Shown here piece after piece: positions 57,199 to 64,000 of a stretch of 64,000 nt of DNA (positions are counted from its first letter, which is position 1; each line of letters begins with the position of its first letter). Below the pieces are notes generated by a model. It was not told where the DNA came from and ran no database searches. It worked only from the letters and a program-made list of their open reading frames with translations. The stretch comes from Streptomyces sp. NBC_00344. GTDB lineage: Bacteria > Actinomycetota > Actinomycetes > Streptomycetales > Streptomycetaceae. Location: the NCBI RefSeq assembly GCF_036088315.1, contig NZ_CP107996.1:5575001-5639000 (forward strand). The letters run 5' to 3'. The position numbers were made by a program, and so were the translations under genes.

Positions 57199-58502
57199 CC
57201 GAAGTGAAGAAGAAGAAACAGATCCATCTGGCCGCTCACTTCCCCGGTGTCAACAACACCACGGTCTGGACCGACCCGCGCTCCGGGAGCCAGATCGACT
57301 TCGCGTCCTTCGAGCACCTCGCGCGTACCGCCGAACGGGGCAGGTTCGACTTCTTCTTCCTCGCCGAGGGGCTGCGACTGCGTGAGTACCAGGGGCGGAT
57401 CCACGAACTGGACGTGGTCGGCAGGCCCGAGTCGATCACCCTGCTCAACGCGCTGGCGGGGGTGACCGACTGGCTGGGCCTGGCCGCCACGGTGAACGCC
57501 ACCTTCAACGAGCCCTACGAACTGGCGCGCAGGCTGGCCACGCTCGACCATCTCAGCGACGGCCGGGCCGCCTGGAACGTCGTCACCTCTTCCGACGCCT
57601 TCACCGGGGAGAACTTCCGGCGCGGCGGCTACCTCGACCGGGCCGAGCGCTACACCCGTGCCGCCGAGTTCGTCGCGACCGCCCGTGAGCTGTGGGACTC
57701 CTGGTCGCCCGACGGGAGCCCGCGCCCCTTCGCACGCTCCGGACGGCACTTCGACATCCGGGGGGAGTTCACCGTCCCGCGCTCCCCGCAGGGGCACCCT
57801 GTGATCATCCAGGCGGGTGACTCGGAAGAGGGCCGGGAGTTCGCCGCGTCCAGCGCCGACGTGATCTTCACCCGCCACGGCACGCTGGAGGCGGGCCGCG
57901 AGTTCTACGCCGACGCGAAGGGACGTCTGGCCAAGTACGGCCGTGAACCGTCCGAGCTCAAGATCATGCCGGGTGTCACCTATGTCCTCGGAGACACCGC
58001 GGCCGAGGCCGACGAGCGGGCCTCGGAGATCCGCGAGCAGCAGATCTCGCCGCAGAACGCCATCCTCGCCCTCGAACAGGTCTGGGGCCGCGACCTGTCG
58101 TCCTACGATCCCGACGGCCCCATGCCCGACATCGATCCCGACCCCGGATCGGACTTCGTGCAGGGGCGGGTCCGGGTCGGCGATCCGCTGGCCGTCGCCT
58201 CGAAGTGGCGTGCCCTCTCGGAGCAGAAGGGGCTCTCCATCCGGCAGACGGTCATCGAGACCACCAGGCGCCAGTCCTTCATCGGTACCCCCGGCTCGGT
58301 CGCTGCCGCGCTGGAGGAGTTCGTCGTGACGGACGCGGCCGACGGATTCATCCTTGTCCCGCATCTCACCCCCGGCGGGCTCGACGACTTCGTCGACCGG
58401 GTCGTACCGCTGCTCCAGGAACGGGGTGTGTTCCGCACGGAATACACCGGCTGCACGCTCCGCTCCCATCTTGGACTGGCCGAACCGGTAGGGAAGGGTT
58501 GA
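57195..58502 (+). CDS. NtaA/DmoA-family FMN-dependent monooxygenase
   Basis: The product has 435 residues from the GTG at 57195. Family marks are IHLAAHFPGVNNTTVWTDPR, HLARTAERGRFDFFFLAEGL, LATLDHLSDGRAAWNVVTSS, ENFRRGGYLDRAERYTRAAE and FTVPRSPQGHPVIIQAGDSE. NtaA, DmoA and SnaA/SoxA-like enzymes cleave C-N or C-S bonds using FMNH2 and O2. With the other LLM protein it may release sulfur or nitrogen from an organic compound. A flavin reductase gene is not visible in the window. Confidence 0.92.
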   Translation: MTEVKKKKQIHLAAHFPGVNNTTVWTDPRSGSQIDFASFEHLARTAERGRFDFFFLAEGLRLREYQGRIHELDVVGRPESITLLNALAGVTDWLGLAATVNATFNEPYELARRLATLDHLSDGRAAWNVVTSSDAFTGENFRRGGYLDRAERYTRAAEFVATARELWDSWSPDGSPRPFARSGRHFDIRGEFTVPRSPQGHPVIIQAGDSEEGREFAASSADVIFTRHGTLEAGREFYADAKGRLAKYGREPSELKIMPGVTYVLGDTAAEADERASEIREQQISPQNAILALEQVWGRDLSSYDPDGPMPDIDPDPGSDFVQGRVRVGDPLAVASKWRALSEQKGLSIRQTVIETTRRQSFIGTPGSVAAALEEFVVTDAADGFILVPHLTPGGLDDFVDRVVPLLQERGVFRTEYTGCTLRSHLGLAEPVGKG

Positions 58503-58506
58503 TCAC

Positions 58507-59322
58507 ATGAGCACACACATGGACAGCGCGGACAGTACGGGCGACGCGGCCGCGGACTGGAGGAGCTGGCACGAACAGCGCACCGAGACCGTCTCCGCAC
58601 CGTACGGACCGCTGGCGCTCACCGGCACCCACTGGCTCGACGACGCGGTGGAAGGGCTAATTCCGGCCGTTGCGGGCCACTGGGAGGTGGCCGGTGACGA
58701 GGTGTTGCTGACGGCCTCCGCCGAGGACGGACTGACTGTCGACGGTGAACCGTTCGCCGGCCGGGTGGCACTCACCGCCGACCGCGCGCCGGCCGGATCA
58801 GCCCGCGTCGCCCAGGGCGAGCGGCGCCTGGTGGTGCTGCGCCGCGAGGGGCTCTGGGCGGTCCGGGTCTGGGATCCGCGGTCCGGGCCCCGTCAGGCCT
58901 TCGCCGGCATCGAGGCGGGCCCGTACGACGAGAGCTGGGTGCTCCGGGGACTCTTCCGGCCGTACGCCGAGCGCCGGGATGTCCGCGTCCCGAACGCCGA
59001 CGGCCGCGACCGGGGACTTGCTCTCGCCGGTGAGCTCGCCTTTCTTCTGGAGGGAGACGAGTACACCCTCCAGGTCGCCGCGGAGGAGGACGGCTCGCTG
59101 TGGGCCGTCTTCGCCGACGCGACCAGCGGAACGAGCAGCTATCGGTTCCGCTTCCTGCGGCCACCGGCTCCGGCATCCGACGGCACGGTGAGCGTCGACT
59201 TCAACCGGGCGCTGCTGCCGCCCTGTGCCTTCGCCGAGCACTTCATCTGCCCCTTTCCGCCTCCCGGCAACACCCTTCCGGTCGCGATCACCGCAGGGGA
59301 GCGCTCGGTGGCCCGCCGATAG
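58507..59322 (+). CDS. DUF1684 family protein
   Basis: The product has 271 residues and starts 4 nt after the monooxygenase stop. Family features are DWRSWHEQRTETVSAPYGPL, ALTGTHWLDD, the beta-rich middle with ALAGELAFLLEGDEYTLQVA, and the end FNRALLPPCAFAEHFICPFP followed by PPGNTLPVAITAGE. DUF1684 proteins are commonly next to flavin monooxygenases in actinobacteria but have no known activity. No signal or membrane span is visible. It closes the coupled unit. Confidence 0.88.
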   Translation: MSTHMDSADSTGDAAADWRSWHEQRTETVSAPYGPLALTGTHWLDDAVEGLIPAVAGHWEVAGDEVLLTASAEDGLTVDGEPFAGRVALTADRAPAGSARVAQGERRLVVLRREGLWAVRVWDPRSGPRQAFAGIEAGPYDESWVLRGLFRPYAERRDVRVPNADGRDRGLALAGELAFLLEGDEYTLQVAAEEDGSLWAVFADATSGTSSYRFRFLRPPAPASDGTVSVDFNRALLPPCAFAEHFICPFPPPGNTLPVAITAGERSVARR

Positions 59323-59517
59323 CCCGGCGCGGCGCCACGCCCGTCCCGCGAGGCCCGGCCGAAAGGCGCCCTTGCGCCTGATGGCCGGTTCGCGCTGTAC
59401 TCCCGGACAGCACTTGTCAGGGGCACGGCGGAAACGGAACCCGCTTTGTCTCTTTATATGTGCATCATGGGTCCCCCCACCCTGTCGGACCCTCGATTCC
59501 CTTCGGGAGGAACTGAA

Positions 59518-60417
59518 GTGAGGATCAAGCGCACCACCCCCCATAGCGGATCTGCGAGACGCGCACGGCTGATCGCCGTGACGTCCGGCCTGATCGTCGC
59601 GGCCGCGCTGACCGTTCCCACCGCTCATGCCGAACCGACGCCGACGTACAGCGCCAACCAACTGGCAGCCGTGAGCAGCGCCGTGCAGACCGCCGATGTC
59701 GCAGGCACCGCCTGGTACACCGACAAGGAGACCGGCACGGTCATCGTCACGGCGGACAGCTCGGTCTCCAAGGCCGAGATCTCCCGGCTCAAGCAGCGGG
59801 CCGGGACCAACGCCGGCGCGGTACGCGTGGAGCGCACCGCAGGCACGTTCCGAGAGCTCCTCTCGGGCGGCGACCCCATCTACACCTCTCAGTGGCGCTG
59901 CTCGGTGGGCTTCAACGTCCGCAGCGGCTCGACCTATTACTTCCTCACCGCAGGCCACTGCACCGAGGGCTCCCCGGCCTGGTACACGAACTCGTCGGAC
60001 ACCACCAGCATCGGCCCGACGACAGGCACCAGCTTCCCGGGCAATGACTACGGCATCGTGAAGTACAGCAACACCTCGCTCGCCCACCCGGGCACCGTCG
60101 GCGGCCAGGACATCACCAGCTCGGGCAACCCCACCGTGGGGCAGACCGTGACCCGGACCGGCTCCACCAGCGGCACCCACAGCGGCAAGGTCACCGCACT
60201 CAACGCCACCGTCAACTACGGCGGCGGCGACGTGGTGTCCGGACTCATCCAGACCACCGTCTGCGCCGAGCCCGGTGACAGCGGCGGCCCGCTCTACGCG
60301 GCGTCCAAGGCACTCGGCCTCACCTCGGGCGGCAGCGGCGACTGCACCTCGGGTGGCACGACCTTCTTCCAGCCCGTCACCGAAGCACTCAGCGCCTACG
60401 GAGTCAGCGTCTACTGA
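59518..60417 (+). CDS. Streptogrisin-type secreted serine protease (S1 family)
   Basis: The product has 299 residues from the GTG at 59518, GGGAGG 7 nt upstream. A Tat- or Sec-like signal ([20 protein letters not shown], cut after AHA near residue 38) is followed by an about 77-residue propeptide. The mature enzyme begins near [20 protein letters not shown]. The triad is His in LTAGHCTEG, Asp in GNDYGIVKY and Ser in [11 protein letters not shown]. The end [17 protein letters not shown] is that of streptogrisin B. Four Cys form two disulfides. It is a single gene with a strong terminator. Confidence 0.95.
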   Translation: MRIKRTTPHSGSARRARLIAVTSGLIVAAALTVPTAHAEPTPTYSANQLAAVSSAVQTADVAGTAWYTDKETGTVIVTADSSVSKAEISRLKQRAGTNAGAVRVERTAGTFRELLSGGDPIYTSQWRCSVGFNVRSGSTYYFLTAGHCTEGSPAWYTNSSDTTSIGPTTGTSFPGNDYGIVKYSNTSLAHPGTVGGQDITSSGNPTVGQTVTRTGSTSGTHSGKVTALNATVNYGGGDVVSGLIQTTVCAEPGDSGGPLYAASKALGLTSGGSGDCTSGGTTFFQPVTEALSAYGVSVY

Positions 60418-60469
60418 CGGCCCTCCGAGCGGATGGCTCTTCGAACGAGCCGCCGCCGGCCAGCAGATG

Positions 60470-60497
60470 GCCCCCGCCCGGTCCTCCGGGCGGGGGC
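60470..60497 (+). terminator. Terminator after the protease gene
   Basis: A perfect 12-bp stem (60470-60481 with 60486-60497) and a 4-nt loop lie 52 nt after the stop. A weak T-containing run (cttgcgtactttt) follows. Confidence 0.85.
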
Positions 60498-60559
60498 TCT
60501 TGCGTACTTTTGAGAGGATGTCAGGGGGAGCCGGGGGGCTCGGAGAAGGCGGGGGGCGT

Positions 60560-61039
60560 ATGAAGCGCATCGGAGTGACCGGTCACCGCAGCATTCCGCC
60601 TGAGGCCTTCGTCCATGTGAGGGATGCCCTGCGTACCCTGTTGTGCGGCCATATGGACTCCATGGAGGCACTCTCCAGCCTGGCAGCCGGTGCGGACCAG
60701 CTGTTCGCGGGAATAGCTCTCGAATGCGGTGCCGAGCTGACGGCGGTCATCCCCAGCGGCGACTACGAACTGGGCTTCGACGACGAGGACGAACTCGCCG
60801 GCTACCGATGGCTCAGAAGCCGGGCCACCCAGGAGATCCGGATGGGCTTCACCCACTCGACTGATGAGGCCTACTTCGCCGCGGGCGCCTACATCGCCGA
60901 CAACTGCGACCGTCTGGTGGCGGTCTGGGACGGCCGCCCCGCCCGCGGACGCGGCGGTACCGGCGACATCGTGAGCTATGCCATCGGGGTGGGCAGGCCG
61001 GTCACGGTCATCTGGCGCGAGGGTGTGGAACGCCAGTAG
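60560..61039 (+). CDS. SLOG-superfamily protein
   Basis: The product has 159 residues from the ATG at 60560, with GGGGGG just upstream. A single Rossmann-like SLOG fold is seen: RIGVTGHRSIPPEAFVHVRD, ALSSLAAGADQLFAGIALEC, RLVAVWDGRPARGRGGTGDI and VSYAIGVGRPVTVIW. The GhR and GGTGD motifs are the nucleotide-binding parts. SLOG proteins are predicted to sense or make nucleotide-derived ligands, often beside SLATT membrane effectors. The SLATT-type gene is convergent and 18 nt away, which fits that pairing. Ligand unknown. Confidence 0.85.
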   Translation: MKRIGVTGHRSIPPEAFVHVRDALRTLLCGHMDSMEALSSLAAGADQLFAGIALECGAELTAVIPSGDYELGFDDEDELAGYRWLRSRATQEIRMGFTHSTDEAYFAAGAYIADNCDRLVAVWDGRPARGRGGTGDIVSYAIGVGRPVTVIWREGVERQ

Positions 61040-61057
61040 GGCTGATGTGATGTGCCA

Positions 61058-61972
61058 TCAACTGCCGTGCCGCGCGAGCCACTCGGTGTACTGGGGTGAA
61101 ACGATCCGCTCGGTCTCGTACACCACGGACGACCACTGCTTCTCGGTGAGACGGCTCTCCATCTCGATGTGCAGCGCCTTCAGCTTCTCCTCCACCAGCG
61201 CATGGGCCGAGATCATCGGCTGATGGCGGCGGAACTCGCTCCAGGCGACTCCGGAGGCGGCGGCGGCCGAAAGCACCCCGGCGGCGTCGGTGTTCTCGGT
61301 GACCGAGAAGGCCCGCAGCACCCCGAGGATCAATGCGACCAGGGTGAGCAGGGCGAATGCACTGGACCACAGTGCGGTGGCCACCCTCGACACCTCCTGC
61401 TTGCGGCGGTACCAGTTGCGCTGCTCGATCAGCCTGTCCCGTACGTAGGTCTCCTTGCGGACCCCGAACGACTTGGCCCTCAGCTGACGCATCTGAGGGG
61501 TGATCAGGCTGCCCTCGGGGGACTCGAGGACCCAGCCCACGGTCCGCAACTCCTGGAGCTGTTCCTCGAGCCGAGTGGTGAACACCCGGTCCACATCCGG
61601 GGATTCGGCATCGAACGGAGCACCGTGGACCGCGTAGCGCCAGCACATCGACTTGACGAAGTCCGCCGCGGACCGGTTGAGCTGCCACTGCGACTTCGCC
61701 TTGCGCCGGGAGGTGCTGAAGGTCAGCAGCAGCACACCGGCATACGCTGCCGCACTCAGTACGCCGGCCGCCTCGAGGCCGCCGCCCAGCTCCCCCCGCC
61801 ACGGAACAGCGGCCAGCGCGGCCCCGACGACCAGCAGGACCAGTTGAGCCCGGGTGGAGCCCACGGCCTCGCCCTGCCGGGCGATGGCGAGTGAGTCGGC
61901 ACGATGGAACAACGCGGGCAGATCGGCATTCCGGAAGACCATGCTCTGTTCAGGACCGGGAAACGCCGTCAC
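61058..61972 (-). CDS. SLATT/DUF4231-type membrane effector-like protein
   Basis: The product has 304 residues from a GTG at 61972. Two pairs of membrane helices are seen: TRAQLVLLVVGAALAAVPW with AAGVLSAAAYAGVLLLTF, and VATALWSSAFALLTLVALIL with DAAGVLSAAAASGVAW. A cytosolic helical region separates them (YVRDRLIEQRNWYRRKQEVS). SLATT proteins are predicted to form pores that are opened by SLOG or other sensors in conflict systems. It converges with the SLOG gene and is divergent from the FxsA precursor gene. Confidence 0.83.
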   Translation of the reverse strand: MTAFPGPEQSMVFRNADLPALFHRADSLAIARQGEAVGSTRAQLVLLVVGAALAAVPWRGELGGGLEAAGVLSAAAYAGVLLLTFSTSRRKAKSQWQLNRSAADFVKSMCWRYAVHGAPFDAESPDVDRVFTTRLEEQLQELRTVGWVLESPEGSLITPQMRQLRAKSFGVRKETYVRDRLIEQRNWYRRKQEVSRVATALWSSAFALLTLVALILGVLRAFSVTENTDAAGVLSAAAASGVAWSEFRRHQPMISAHALVEEKLKALHIEMESRLTEKQWSSVVYETERIVSPQYTEWLARHGS

Positions 61973-62096
61973 GTGAACCCCCGTCTGCGACTTCGGGCCG
62001 CACGACCCAAGTCTTCACTCTTTAGATGGAATGGCGTGTTCCGTATTTCCGGAGGGCACTCTGTGCAACGCTCCTGTTGCCTCTGGTCGCGCTCAG

Positions 62097-62124
62097 TTGC
62101 CTTCGGTCTGCATGAGAGTAAAGT
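62097..62124 (+). promoter_or_regulatory. Possible promoter of the fxsA-fxsB unit
   Basis: A -35-like TTGCCT (62097-62102) and a -10-like TAAAGT (62119-62124) are 16 bp apart, about 80 nt before the precursor start. A second ttgcct lies 21 bp further up. The opposite strand must carry the SLATT promoter. It is a sequence guess. Confidence 0.45.
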
Positions 62125-62205
62125 CGACCCGCCGACACTGCAACGGTGCATGTATCGGCAGCCCATCCCATGTCCGGAAAGCATCCCTCAAGGACGGTCG
62201 CCACC

Positions 62206-62367
62206 ATGTCCGTAAATTCAACCGCCTTCGCCGCCGAGAAGAAGCCCAGTGTCCCGCTGGCCGAGATCGACGTACGCAGTGCCGAGGCTGCCAGGCAGCT
62301 CGACCGGGTTCTCGCCCCGTCAACCCGCCGCTCGACGAGGACTTCCACGTTCAACTCGGCGCTCTAG
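62206..62367 (+). CDS. fxsA: FxsA-type RiPP precursor peptide (FxSxx-COOH)
   Basis: The product has 53 residues if it starts at ATG 62206 (AAGGA 11 nt upstream); two further in-frame ATGs at 62170 and 62146 lack ribosome sites. The last five residues are FNSAL, exactly the F-x-S-x-x carboxyl end that defines the FxSxx-COOH precursors. The leader part is LAEIDVRSAEAARQLDRVLA, with Arg/Ser/Thr before the core. The FxsB-type radical SAM protein 52 nt downstream should join Phe to a residue two positions on and so form a small cyclophane ring. Function of the product is unknown. Confidence 0.88.
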   Translation: MSVNSTAFAAEKKPSVPLAEIDVRSAEAARQLDRVLAPSTRRSTRTSTFNSAL

Positions 62368-62373
62368 TCCCCT

Positions 62374-62400
62374 TTCCGGCAAAGCCAGGCATTGCCGGAA
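62374..62400 (+). terminator. Intercistronic hairpin between precursor and maturase
   Basis: A perfect 9-bp stem (ttccggcaa at 62374-62382 with ttgccggaa at 62392-62400) and a 9-nt loop stand between fxsA and fxsB. There is no T tract. Such elements partly stop or stabilise transcripts, so more precursor than enzyme is made. Confidence 0.65.
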
Positions 62401-62419
62401 GCCGCACTAGACTGGCGGA

Positions 62420-64000
62420 ATGACAGGACCCCTGGTCCCCTTCCGCGAGATTGTCCTCAAGGTCCACAGCCGGTGCGATCTCGCCTGTGACCATTGCTAT
62501 ATCTACGAACACGCAGATCAGAGCTGGCGCACTCGCCCCAAAGCAATCTCTGACGAGGCGATTCACTGGACGGCTCTGCGACTGGCGGAGCATGCCAGGA
62601 CCCATGCCCTGCCCTCCGTGTCAGTGATCCTGCACGGAGGGGAGCCACTGCTGGCGGGCCCTGCGCGACTGCGCCGCATCTGTGAGGAGCTCACCGCGGC
62701 CCTGACGGGCATCGCGGAGCTCGACCTCCGGATCCATACCAACGGGCTGCAGCTCAGCCCGCGCTATCTCGATCTTTTCGCTGAGTTCAACGTCCGGGTC
62801 GGTATCTCCCTCGACGGGGACCGGGAGTCCAACGACCGCCACCGCCGCTTCGCCGACGGCCGCAGCAGCCATCCGCTCGTGCTCAGGGCCGTGGAGCTGC
62901 TGCGTCAGGAGCAGTACGCACATCTCGACCTCGGTCTGCTCTGCACCATCGATGTGCAGAACGACCCCGTCGCCGTATACGACGCGCTGACCGCACTCGG
63001 CCCGCCGCGTATCGACTTCCTGCTTCCGCATGCCACCTGGGACGCGCCTCCGCCCCGGCCCAGCGGTTCGCCGACCGCCTATGCCGACTGGATCCTGCGG
63101 GTCTTCGACCGCTGGGACTCCCGGGGGCGGCAGGTCCCGGTCCGGCTCTTCGAATCCGTCCTCTCCACGCTGAGCGGTGGTCCCAGCCTCACCGAGTCGC
63201 TGGGGCTCGCCCCCACCGACCTCGTCGTCGTCGAGACCGACGGGACCCTGGAACAGGTCGATTCCCTCAAGAGCGCCTATGAGGGCGCGGCCTTCACCGG
63301 ATTCGACGTCTTCACCCACGCCTTCGACGAGGTCGCGGCCCACCCCGGGGTGCGGGCCCGCCAGCTGGGCCTCGAAGGTGTCAGCGCGAAGTGCCGGCAG
63401 TGCCCCGTCGTACGTTCCTGCGGAGGCGGCCTCTACACCCACCGCTACCGTGCAGGATCCTTCGGCAACGAGAGCGTCTACTGCGCCGATCTGGAAGCGC
63501 TGGTGCACGGCATCGAGAGGCGTACCGCCGCCGCGACCACCTCGCCCGCCATCGCCGACCCGGCGGAGCTGAGCGCGGCGCAGCTGTCGCTGACCCGCAC
63601 ACTGCTGGCCACTCTGCACGCCGAGCTGGGCGGCCGCGGGGGTGAACGATGGGCCGAGGCATGGGAGCTGGCGGGCCTCGTGGACCAGCGGCCCGACGGC
63701 ATGTTCGACCTGGTGATCGGCCACCCCTACGCCCGCAGCTGGCTGTTCAGTTCCCTGGAGGCCGTGCAGCGGGAGTGCTTCGGGCCGTCGGGCCGGCTGG
63801 CCTCGTACGTCGCGGCGGCAGCTGTGCGCGGCGGCCAGGACATCCCGGTCACCGTCGACTACCACGACGGACTGCTCCACCTGCCCACCCTGGGAGCGTT
63901 ACGGCTGGCCGCGCCCGGAGCGAACGGCCGTGCCGAGGTACGCAGCGCGGAGAAGGGCTTCCTGGTCCGGACAGCGGGCACCGAAAGGCGGGTTGCCCGC
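62420..64000 (+). CDS. fxsB: FxsB-type radical SAM/SPASM cyclophane maturase (5' part)
   Basis: The visible part has 527 codons and is open at the window edge. The start MTGPLVPFREIVLKVHSRCD runs into the radical SAM motif CDLACDHC (CX3CX2C) within VHSRCDLACDHCYIYEHADQ. HGGEPLLAGPARLRR and GISLDGDRESNDRHRRF follow. The SPASM-type cluster part is KCRQCPVVRSCGGGLYTHRY and SVYCADL at residues about 323-357. The rest is helical and typical of FxsB proteins, which may continue into an HExxH domain beyond the window. Codon 494 (63899-63901) is TTA, read by the bldA tRNA. It would crosslink the FxsA core using SAM and iron-sulfur clusters. Confidence 0.93.
   Translation, partial: MTGPLVPFREIVLKVHSRCDLACDHCYIYEHADQSWRTRPKAISDEAIHWTALRLAEHARTHALPSVSVILHGGEPLLAGPARLRRICEELTAALTGIAELDLRIHTNGLQLSPRYLDLFAEFNVRVGISLDGDRESNDRHRRFADGRSSHPLVLRAVELLRQEQYAHLDLGLLCTIDVQNDPVAVYDALTALGPPRIDFLLPHATWDAPPPRPSGSPTAYADWILRVFDRWDSRGRQVPVRLFESVLSTLSGGPSLTESLGLAPTDLVVVETDGTLEQVDSLKSAYEGAAFTGFDVFTHAFDEVAAHPGVRARQLGLEGVSAKCRQCPVVRSCGGGLYTHRYRAGSFGNESVYCADLEALVHGIERRTAAATTSPAIADPAELSAAQLSLTRTLLATLHAELGGRGGERWAEAWELAGLVDQRPDGMFDLVIGHPYARSWLFSSLEAVQRECFGPSGRLASYVAAAAVRGGQDIPVTVDYHDGLLHLPTLGALRLAAPGANGRAEVRSAEKGFLVRTAGTERRVAR

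Noticed and set aside
62621..63880. A 419-codon minus-strand frame
   Set aside because: It is antisense to the radical SAM gene, which has all expected motifs in frame up to the window edge.

Overview
The window reads as chromosomal DNA of a Streptomyces or a very close relative. The evidence is high-GC codon use, many GTG starts, translationally coupled operons with 4-nt stop/start overlaps, an actinobacterial-type 23S rRNA, and a gene order (iron ABC uptake, tlyA, nadK, recN, pyrG, nudix, ald, parA-like, scpA, scpB, rluB-like, then aroH, tyrA, cmk, acyltransferase, der) that I recognise from the core chromosome of that genus. A SepF-like divisome gene (sflA type), an Rpf-like factor and a streptogrisin-type protease fit the same assignment. 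All calls come from reading the sequence; no database search was run.

Layout. 1-3.6 kb: the tail of an rRNA operon (16S-23S spacer, 23S, 5S, terminator). 3.6-8.4 kb: a repeat-rich RDD/RGG protein with a helical C-terminus, a DUF1015 protein and a HAD phosphatase. 8.4-11.4 kb: an iron-box-controlled FecCD-type ABC uptake operon without a binding-protein gene. 11.4-23.3 kb: SCP2-like protein, tlyA, nadK, recN, an MraY/WecA-like membrane protein with a GT4 glycosyltransferase, a PucR regulator, a GH15 enzyme and pyrG. 23.4-32.5 kb: ADP-ribose-pyrophosphatase-like Nudix protein, an NTPase-TPR protein, ald, a ParA/small DNA-binding-like pair, scpA, scpB and a pseudouridine synthase. 32.6-37.6 kb: a tightly coupled NAD operon (pnuC-nadR-nrtR-ADP-ribosylglycohydrolase-nucleotidyltransferase) with its own promoter/operator, meeting a second nucleotidyltransferase of the same kind head-on. 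37.7-42.2 kb: aroH-tyrA and cmk-acyltransferase-der. 42.2-54.7 kb: mixed accessory and envelope genes (Rpf/LysM protein, a glycosyltransferase pair, WYL regulator, I78-like inhibitor, PAP2 phosphatase, DHA2 exporter, acyl-CoA dehydrogenase, sflA, a Cys-rich DUF5685-like protein). 54.7-60.4 kb: a decayed FAD/NAD(P)-binding gene, two flavin monooxygenases of the sulfonate/alkane-monooxygenase type, a DUF1684 protein and a secreted protease. 60.5-64 kb: a SLOG/SLATT pair and, at the right edge, an FxsA/FxsB cyclophane RiPP locus.

The most interesting parts are (i) the FxsA-FxsB locus, with a rare TTA codon in the maturase, a hairpin between precursor and maturase, and SLOG/SLATT conflict-type genes next to it; and (ii) the NAD operon, whose NadR kinase domain lacks the Walker-A lysine and whose regulator keeps an intact Nudix box, combined with two RlaP-like nucleotidyltransferases. 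Several clean inverted repeats in promoters (upstream of the WYL regulator, the DHA2 exporter and the acyl-CoA dehydrogenase), a possible multi-hairpin RNA at 47.66-47.79 kb, and a fresh 477-bp in-frame duplication in the first protein gene are also worth checking.
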